DNA of 64,000 nucleotides from Massilia kyonggiensis (GTDB lineage Bacteria > Pseudomonadota > Gammaproteobacteria > Burkholderiales > Burkholderiaceae_D), in assembly GCF_024756235.1 (NCBI RefSeq), contig NZ_JANUGY010000002.1:1-64000 (forward strand), in the 5' to 3' direction. This document shows positions 58,535 to 64,000 of the stretch, one piece after another. The stretch's first letter is position 1, and the number at the start of each line of letters is the position of its first letter. The notes beneath the pieces were generated by a model. It was not told the DNA's origin. It worked only from the letters and a program-made list of their open reading frames with translations, and made no database searches. A program made the position numbers and the translations under genes.

Positions 58535-59107
58535 TCAAACGCGGCGCTGGAACTCTTCCAGGTGCCGTTCGATCTCAAACACATGCGGGTCGGGCTTGCC
58601 GAGTGCGCGCAGGGCCTTGGCCAGTTCCAGCAGGTATTCGCTGTTCGGTCCGCTCGGGCCGCGCGCGGTGGCGATCTGTAGCGCAATGTCGCGCTCAGTC
58701 GCCGGGCCGAGGTAGGCCGCGTTCTCGTGCGTGGCGATGTAAACGAGACCTTCGGTCGTGGTGCCGTCATCGAAGCGGATGTCGGTCGCCAGGCGCAGGT
58801 AGCCGTTCTTTTCGCGGTAGTCGAGGTGCGCGAATTCCTCGGGCGTGACGAGGTAGGCCATGCCGTGGCATGTCGCGCCCGGGTCCGGCACGAGGGTCAC
58901 GACGCGGCCCGGCGCCGTCTCGGTGCCGCGATGGTCGTGCGAACCTTGCCAGAAGCGCCGCGTCCACCCCGTGATGCTGGCGGGGCGCCGCTCGAGGTAC
59001 GGGAAGTCCGCCTTGAAGATGAGGGAGCCGTAGCCGAACAGCCAGACGCTCGCGTGGTTGTCGAACCTGTCCATGCGCTGGTTGATCGCGATGGTGTTAT
59101 GGGACAT
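58535..59107 (-). CDS. chaC: ChaC-type gamma-glutamylcyclotransferase
   Basis: 190 residues. VWLFGYGSLIFKADFPY is the glycine-rich substrate loop and YREKNGY carries the likely catalytic Glu; GTTTEGLVYIATHENAAYLG follows as in ChaC. It degrades glutathione to 5-oxoproline and Cys-Gly. The start at 59107 is preceded by GGAGG; the long upstream frame is antisense to part of the LysR gene. Confidence 0.9.
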   Translation of the reverse strand: MSHNTIAINQRMDRFDNHASVWLFGYGSLIFKADFPYLERRPASITGWTRRFWQGSHDHRGTETAPGRVVTLVPDPGATCHGMAYLVTPEEFAHLDYREKNGYLRLATDIRFDDGTTTEGLVYIATHENAAYLGPATERDIALQIATARGPSGPNSEYLLELAKALRALGKPDPHVFEIERHLEEFQRRV

Positions 59108-59163
59108 CGATGAAAGGAGGTTGCGTGGAGGAAGCTGCATTCTAGCGCGGCCGTTCGGCGGCG

Positions 59164-60150
59164 TCAGGCGCGTGGCCGCAATGCGCCCGCGGGATTGTCG
59201 GCCGCGCCGACCCAGTCGAACAGGAACGCGCTGAAGGCGGCCGCGGCCGGCGACAGCGACCGCTGCTCGCGCGTGTAGACGAAGAAGCGGCGCGTCAACA
59301 CGGGCGCGTCGAGCGGCAGCATGTGCAGGCCGTGCAGGCGCACGAGCGGCGCGGCGTACGGCATGCAGACCGTGACGCCCAGGCCGGACGCCACCATGGC
59401 CAGCGCGGTGGTCATGTACGTGACCTCGTGGGCTGGGCGCAGCGTCAGTTCGCGCAGCGGGTCCGCGCTGCCGGCCTTGCCGGTCCTGCCCGTTTTGCCC
59501 GCTTTGCCATCGTCGCCGCCACTGCCCATGTCCGCCAGCAGCCGCTCGGTGAACTGGCCGCGCAGGGTGATCAGCGGATGCGCGGCCAGGTCGCCCCAGC
59601 CGAGCCGGCGGCGCTTCGCCAGCGGATGATCGGGCGGCACCACCGCCTTGAACGGCATTTCCATCAGCTCGCGTGCTTCCAGTTGCGGGGCGCTGTCGCG
59701 TTCGGGGCCGATGCCGAAGTCCGTCTCGCCGGACAGCACGCGCGTCGTGACGGCCTCGACCGGCGAATCGGACAGGCTGATGTGGATGTCCGGATAGTGC
59801 GTGCGCCATGCGGCGATCACCTGGGGCAGCAGGGTACAGGCCATCAACTGGGGCACGGCCACGCGCACGATGCCTTTTCGTAGCTGCGCCTGGTCCGCAA
59901 TGTTCGCAAGCGCACGGTCGAGATCATCGATCATCTGGCTGAATAGGGGATACAGTTCGTTCCCCGTTTCGGTCAGGGCGATACGCCGCGTACTGCGGTC
60001 GACCACGCGGACGCCGAGCGTCTGTTCCAGCTCTTTGATCAAACCGGACAAGGCCGACTGTGTAACGTGCATGTACTGCGCGGCAAGCGTAAAGTTACCG
60101 GTCTTTGCCAGCGCAACGAAGGCGCGCATCTGGCGCAGGGTAGGATTCAT
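59164..60150 (-). CDS. LysR-type regulator, divergent from fahA-maiA
   Basis: 328 residues: HTH MRAFVALAKTGNFTLAAQYMHVTQSALSGLIKELEQ and a ligand-binding domain. Residues 209-229 are a Gly/Lys/Thr-rich insertion (GGDDGKAGKTGRTGKAG) encoded by imperfect 9-base repeats, not normal for the family. Lies 95 bases from the fumarylacetoacetase-like gene on the opposite strand and is its likely regulator. Confidence 0.9.
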   Translation of the reverse strand: MNPTLRQMRAFVALAKTGNFTLAAQYMHVTQSALSGLIKELEQTLGVRVVDRSTRRIALTETGNELYPLFSQMIDDLDRALANIADQAQLRKGIVRVAVPQLMACTLLPQVIAAWRTHYPDIHISLSDSPVEAVTTRVLSGETDFGIGPERDSAPQLEARELMEMPFKAVVPPDHPLAKRRRLGWGDLAAHPLITLRGQFTERLLADMGSGGDDGKAGKTGRTGKAGSADPLRELTLRPAHEVTYMTTALAMVASGLGVTVCMPYAAPLVRLHGLHMLPLDAPVLTRRFFVYTREQRSLSPAAAAFSAFLFDWVGAADNPAGALRPRA

Positions 60151-60245
60151 CAGAAAGTCCGATAAATAGAACGAAAAATATTGTTTGTATGATAGTCCGT
60201 TTTACTTTTTAATGGCGGAAACAGTAAATCTTTGAAGGAAACGCC

Positions 60246-61271
60246 ATGAAACTCGCTACCCTGAAATCGGGCGGCCGCGACGGTACGCTCGTCGTCGTCA
60301 GCCGGGACCTGGTCACCTGCCAGGCCGTCCCCAAGCTCGCCCGCACCCTGCAGCAGGCGCTGGACGACTGGGACCACGTCGCGCCGAAGCTGCGCCAGGT
60401 GTATGAGCAGCTGAACGCCGGCACGGCCGCCGGGGCGGAATCCTTCATCGAGGAAGAGTGCGCGTCGCCGCTGCCGCGCGCGTTCCAGTGGGCCGACGGC
60501 TCCGCCTACATCAACCACGTGGAACTCGTGCGCAAGGCGCGCGGCGCCCAGGTGCCGCCGTCGTTCTATACGGATCCGCTGATGTACCAGGGCGGCTCGG
60601 ATTCCTTCGTCGGACCGTGCGATCCGATCGCCGTGCTGTCCGAGGAGTGGGGCGTCGACCTGGAAGCGGAAGTGGCGGTCGTCACGGGCGACGTGCCGAT
60701 GGGCGCCACCGTGGAGCAGGCGGCGCAGGCCATCCGCCTCGTCATGCTGGTCAACGACGTCTCCCTGCGCAACCTGATACCGAAAGAGCTGGAAAAAGGC
60801 TTCGGCTTCTTCCAGTCCAAGCCGGCCAGCGCGTTCTCTCCGGTGGCCGTGACACCGGACGAGCTCGGCGAAGCCTGGCGCGACAGCAAGCTGCGCCTGC
60901 CGCTGCTGGTGACGTTGAACGACCAGCCGTTCGGCCGTCCCAACGCGGGCGACGACATGACGTTCAGCTTCGCGCAACTGATCGCGCACGCCGCGAAGAC
61001 GCGCGAACTGGAAGCCGGTTCCATCATCGGCTCGGGCACGGTGTCGAACAAGCAGGGCAGCCTGCACGGATCGAGCATCGCCAACGGCGGCGTGGGGTAT
61101 TGCTGCCTGGCGGAGCTGCGTATGTACGAGACGATCGAACAGGGCGCGCCAGCCACGCCTTACCTGCGCTTCGGCGATACTGTCCGTATCGAGATGCTCG
61201 ATGCCGACGGCGCCAGCGTGTTCGGTGCCATCGACCAGGAGGTAGCACACTATCACGGGAGGAAGGAATGA
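60246..61271 (+). CDS. Fumarylacetoacetate hydrolase family protein
   Basis: 341 residues. FYTDPLMYQGGSDSFVGPCDPI and LEAEVAVVTGDVPMG supply the acidic metal ligands, with SLRNLIPKELEKGFGFFQSKPASAFSPVAV in the core and GSIIGSGTVSN later. Cleaves fumarylacetoacetate (last step of tyrosine/homogentisate breakdown) or a close relative. Its stop overlaps maiA (ATGA), supporting that pathway. Confidence 0.92.
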   Translation: MKLATLKSGGRDGTLVVVSRDLVTCQAVPKLARTLQQALDDWDHVAPKLRQVYEQLNAGTAAGAESFIEEECASPLPRAFQWADGSAYINHVELVRKARGAQVPPSFYTDPLMYQGGSDSFVGPCDPIAVLSEEWGVDLEAEVAVVTGDVPMGATVEQAAQAIRLVMLVNDVSLRNLIPKELEKGFGFFQSKPASAFSPVAVTPDELGEAWRDSKLRLPLLVTLNDQPFGRPNAGDDMTFSFAQLIAHAAKTRELEAGSIIGSGTVSNKQGSLHGSSIANGGVGYCCLAELRMYETIEQGAPATPYLRFGDTVRIEMLDADGASVFGAIDQEVAHYHGRKE

Positions 61272-61912
61272 AGCTCTATACCTATTTCCGCAGTTCGGCC
61301 GCATACCGGGTGCGTATCGCGCTCAACCTGAAAGGGCTGAAGTACGACGCGGTTCCGGTGCACCTGTTGCGTGGCGGCGGCGAGCAGCTGCAAGAGAACT
61401 ACGTCAAGATGAATCCCAGCGGTCTCGTCCCCACCTTCCAGGACGACTACATCACGCTGACGCAGTCGATGGCCATCCTCGAATACCTGGAGGATGAATA
61501 CCCGCAGGTGCCGCTGCTGCCGAAGGATGCCTCCGGCCGCGCCCGCGTGCGCGAGCTCGCGCAAATTATTGCCTGCGACATCCATCCTGTGAACAACCTG
61601 CGCGTGCTGCGCTACCTCGTCAAGGACCTCGGCCTGTCGGAAGAGATCAAGACGCAGTGGTACCGCCACTGGCTCGTGGGTGGCCTCGAGGTGCTGGAGA
61701 AGCACCTGGCGCGCGACCCGAGCGCGGGCCCGCTGTGCCACGGCTACCTGCCGACGATCGCCGACTGCTTCCTCGTGCCGCAGGTGTTCAATGCGCAGCG
61801 CCACGGCATCGACATCTCGGTCTATCCGAACATCGCGCGCATCAACGCGACATGCGTGGAGCTGCCCGCGTTCGTGGCGGCGCATCCGTCCAACCAGCCG
61901 GACGCCGAGTAA
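61268..61912 (+). CDS. maiA: Maleylacetoacetate isomerase (zeta-class GST)
   Basis: 214 residues starting MKLYTYFRSSAAYRVRIALNLKG; SSAAYRVR is the zeta-class glutathione-binding motif with catalytic Ser. MNPSGLVPTF, TQSMAILEYLEDEYP and CDIHPVNNLRVLRYL follow. Converts maleylacetoacetate to fumarylacetoacetate, feeding the enzyme encoded immediately upstream. Confidence 0.94.
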   Translation: MKLYTYFRSSAAYRVRIALNLKGLKYDAVPVHLLRGGGEQLQENYVKMNPSGLVPTFQDDYITLTQSMAILEYLEDEYPQVPLLPKDASGRARVRELAQIIACDIHPVNNLRVLRYLVKDLGLSEEIKTQWYRHWLVGGLEVLEKHLARDPSAGPLCHGYLPTIADCFLVPQVFNAQRHGIDISVYPNIARINATCVELPAFVAAHPSNQPDAE

Positions 61913-61944
61913 ACGTATCCGGCCGATCGACGACGCGGCAGTGT

Positions 61945-62403
61945 TCAGTGCCGCGTCTGCGAGCCCATCGTCGAGCGATCCGGCTCGGCCGGCGTCGAGA
62001 TCTCTTCGAGCGTATGGTCGATGCCGGCCGAGTGCTTGGCCGCCATGTCGCCCAGCGAGACGATGCCGATCACCTCGTGCGACTGTTCGTCGACGACGGG
62101 CACGCGGCGGATCTGCACGTCGCCCATCTGGCCCAGCACTTCGTCCACCGTCTGGTTCGGCGCGCAGGTGCGCACGTCGGTGCTCATCACGTCGCCCACG
62201 CGCGTCGAGCCCGGCGCCTGGCCTGCCGCCGTCGAGCGGACCGTGATGTCGCGGTCGGTGATCATGCCGACCAGCTTCTGGCCGTCCAGCACGGGGATCG
62301 AACCCACGTTCAATTCATCCATCAACTGCGCGGCGCGCTGCACGGTTTCCTGCGGCGAAATGCTTTGCACGTCGCGGGTCATCACATCCTGAATGGTCTG
62401 CAT
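61945..62403 (-). CDS. Tandem CBS-domain protein
   Basis: 152 residues with two CBS domains (VMTRDVQSISPQETVQRAAQLMDELNVGSIPVLDGQKLVGMITDRDI and VMSTDVRTCAPNQTVDEVLGQMGDVQIRRVPVVD). These bind adenosine ligands and sense energy state; the target is unknown. GAGGAAG precedes the ATG at 62403. Confidence 0.92.
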   Translation of the reverse strand: MQTIQDVMTRDVQSISPQETVQRAAQLMDELNVGSIPVLDGQKLVGMITDRDITVRSTAAGQAPGSTRVGDVMSTDVRTCAPNQTVDEVLGQMGDVQIRRVPVVDEQSHEVIGIVSLGDMAAKHSAGIDHTLEEISTPAEPDRSTMGSQTRH

Positions 62404-62556
62404 TTGAGCTTCCTCCTGATGTTCACACGGCGATGCATGATGCACGCTTTCGCGAAGATCGGACGCTACGTTGAATCACGGAACAGTCCGTGAGCAAAGG
62501 CCTTGTGTAAAGCCGGCTCGGCTACAATCTGCGCCTCTTTGACTCGCAACGACGCC

Positions 62557-63318
62557 ATGCCCATCCCCGCGCCCATCCTCGACGCCTTGCACCGCGCCGA
62601 CGCCTCCTGGCATCCCCATCTGATCACCGGTCTCGACGCCATGATGCAGGCGACGCCGGACTACCTGCCGGCGCTGGCGGCGGACCATTACCTGCCCACG
62701 GGCGGCCGCCTGTTCGCCGCGTTTGCCAAGCCTCTCGACGAGGTGCGTTACGTGTTGATGGGGGAGGGCCCATATCCGCGCGAAGAAAGCGCAACCGGGG
62801 TGTGCTTCATGGACGGCGCCGTCGGACCGCTGTGGTCGGACACGGGCCTGTCGAAGCCCGTCAACCGCGCGACGTCGCTGCGCAACTTCATGAAGATGCT
62901 GCTGGTGGCCGAAGGCCGGCTGAACGAGGACGACACGGGTGGTGCGGCGCTGGCACCGGTCGCAAAGGCGGCGCACACCGATGGCTCGATCCAGACCCTG
63001 GCCGAGCTGCAGGACAACCTGCTGGGCCACGGCTTTCTGTTATTGAATGCGGCGCTCGTGTTCAGAAAGCACGTGCCGCCGGTCCAGGAAGCGCGGGCGT
63101 GGGTGCCGTTCCAGCGCGCCGTCTTTGCTGCACTTGCGCAACGCGGCGACAAGCCGACCTTGGTCCTGTGGGGAAAGATTGCCGAGCAGTTGAACAAGGT
63201 GCCGGAGACGGCCGGCTTCCCGCAGATCCACGCCGAGCACCCGTACAACCTGTCGTTCATCCGTCACGAAGGCATGCAGAAACTGTTCGGTCCGATGCAT
63301 TTGCTGCACCGCGGCTAA
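62557..63318 (+). CDS. Uracil-DNA glycosylase-like protein
   Basis: 253 residues with the general UDG fold order: motif A-like VLMGEGPYPREESATGVCF (69-74 GEGPYP), a central LLLNAALVF and a final HPYNLSF. The usual family 1 motif is GQDPYH with catalytic Asp; here that Asp is Gly and the following His is Pro, while GEGP recalls family 4. It may be a divergent or inactive glycosylase. Start at 62557 (MPIPAP) chosen for composition; a frame 18 codons longer exists. Confidence 0.8.
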   Translation: MPIPAPILDALHRADASWHPHLITGLDAMMQATPDYLPALAADHYLPTGGRLFAAFAKPLDEVRYVLMGEGPYPREESATGVCFMDGAVGPLWSDTGLSKPVNRATSLRNFMKMLLVAEGRLNEDDTGGAALAPVAKAAHTDGSIQTLAELQDNLLGHGFLLLNAALVFRKHVPPVQEARAWVPFQRAVFAALAQRGDKPTLVLWGKIAEQLNKVPETAGFPQIHAEHPYNLSFIRHEGMQKLFGPMHLLHRG

Positions 63319-63355
63319 AAATGGGGGCATCAAGCAAAGGCTGGCGAAATACGCT

Positions 63356-63381
63356 ATACTTGACTAAATCGATCAACTAAT
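63356..63381 (+). promoter_or_regulatory. IscR-type binding site upstream of iscR
   Basis: ATACTTGACTAAAT followed by CGATCAACTAAT is close to the Fe-S type IscR consensus (ATA..YYGACT...AGTC...TAT) and overlaps a TATACT -10 (63355-63360). This fits autorepression of the isc operon by [2Fe-2S]-IscR. Confidence 0.65.
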
Positions 63382-63477
63382 CAGGTTTTTGTAAATGTCC
63401 CAAGCGACAGTTGAAAACGTGACCGGTTGAAGAGAAGCAAGATTTTACCACTGTCTGGAAAACCAACCGGGGTTCTG

Positions 63478-63975
63478 ATGCGTCTGACCACCAAAGGCCG
63501 TTTTGCTGTTACCGCGATGATCGACCTCGCCCTGCGCCAGGGCAATGGTCCGGTCACGCTGTCGGGCATCAGCCAGCGCCAGGCCATTTCGCTGTCGTAC
63601 CTGGAGCAATTGTTCGGCAAGCTGCGCCGGCACGAGATCGTCGAATCGGTGCGCGGCCCGGGCGGCGGCTACAGCCTCGCGCGCAGCGCCGACAAGGTGA
63701 CCGTCGCCGACATCATCATCGCCGTCGACGAGCCGATCGATGCGACCCAGTGCGGCGGCAAGGAAAACTGCCACGGCGCCGATGCCGCCAGCGGCACGCG
63801 CTGCATGACCCACGAACTGTGGGCCACGCTGAACGCCAAGATGGTCGATTTCCTCGACTCGGTGACCTTGCAGGATCTCGTCGACCAGCAGAAGCAGAAA
63901 GAACAGAACGTCGTGGTGATGCACCGCCACGCGCCGTCGGACAATACTGAAGCTAAGCATATTGGAGTGAACTGA
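63478..63975 (+). CDS. iscR: Fe-S cluster regulator IscR
   Basis: 165 residues. Rrf2 winged helix (MRLTTKGRFAVTAMIDLALRQ, SLSYLEQLFGKLRRHEIVESVRGPGGGYSLAR) and cluster cysteines in CGGKENC and GTRCMTHELW. The gap between second and third Cys is ten residues instead of the usual five. The start at 63478 is the family start. Overlaps the next gene by one base. Confidence 0.95.
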   Translation: MRLTTKGRFAVTAMIDLALRQGNGPVTLSGISQRQAISLSYLEQLFGKLRRHEIVESVRGPGGGYSLARSADKVTVADIIIAVDEPIDATQCGGKENCHGADAASGTRCMTHELWATLNAKMVDFLDSVTLQDLVDQQKQKEQNVVVMHRHAPSDNTEAKHIGVN

Positions 63976-64000
63976 TGAACGCGCCCTTGGACAAAAAAAT
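63975..64000 (+). CDS. iscS: Start of iscS (cysteine desulfurase), cut by window end
   Basis: Only MNAPLDKK is visible, sharing the A of the iscR stop TGA. Called iscS from gene order and the usual N-terminus in Burkholderiales; the protein itself cannot be checked here. Confidence 0.6.

Noticed and set aside
63395..63430. Eleven-codon frame (MSQATVENVTG) between the IscR site and iscR
   Set aside because: Could be a leader peptide but too short and without regulatory codons; not supported.

Overview
The window looks like the chromosome of a GC-rich betaproteobacterium, most likely Burkholderiales/Oxalobacteraceae (Massilia-like). This placement is inferred from the right-hand core genes (dNTPase, FAH-MaiA with a LysR regulator, IscR-IscS, KptA) and their codon use; no rRNA or marker gene is present to prove it. 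About 52-64 kb reads as host core. About 1-52 kb is accessory: metal resistance, a mercury transposon and a defence locus.

Layout. (1) 1-0.8 kb: end of a type VI secretion segment, with an Hcp protein and the start of an amidase-like effector. (2) 1-7.6 kb: a copper/silver CusCBA efflux operon preceded by a small secreted Cys protein. (3) 7.7-8.7 kb: an unknown zinc-ribbon protein with a HEPN-like motif. (4) 8.8-28.5 kb: a large copper island holding copZ behind a CueR-type promoter, a Cu P-type ATPase, a minus-strand block (CusF-like, CopC, CopD, DUF411, DUF2933, methyltransferase, lipoprotein, DUF5676), a plus-strand block (PcoA, PcoB, four-helix Cu storage protein, PEP-CTERM protein, DUF305 proteins), a second multicopper oxidase with a TolC lipoprotein, and an orphan HMA-like protein behind a second CueR-type promoter. 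(5) 28.6-35.8 kb: a CDF-czcI-czcC-czcB-czcA operon with a divergent CadR/PbrR-type MerR regulator. (6) 36.2-37.9 kb: an unknown protein plus XRE-ImmA/IrrE regulator operon with duplicated operator-like repeats. (7) 38122-46068: a complete Tn501/Tn21-type mercury transposon (merRTPCADE, DUF3330, res, tnpR, tnpA) with 38-bp ends and a TAGTT target duplication. (8) 46.1-52.8 kb: a Gabija-like OLD nuclease/UvrD helicase pair flanked by three versions of one PA0069-family radical SAM gene: a complete copy with a LexA box, a degraded 3' remnant and a 5'-truncated copy. (9) 52.8-64 kb: core genes.

How it fits together. Cytoplasmic copper would be bound by CopZ and exported by the P-type ATPase; periplasmic copper would be oxidised by PcoA and the second oxidase, chaperoned by CopC/CusF-type proteins and expelled by CusCBA. 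Zn/Cd/Co is handled by CzcCBA with the CDF pump, and Hg(II) by Mer. A family of small secreted Cys/His proteins ending in ERPP(R/K)-like tails heads several of these blocks. The radical SAM gene appears to be a repeated insertion site, and the Gabija-like pair is the clearest mobile defence cargo. No CRISPR array, tRNA or rRNA was seen.
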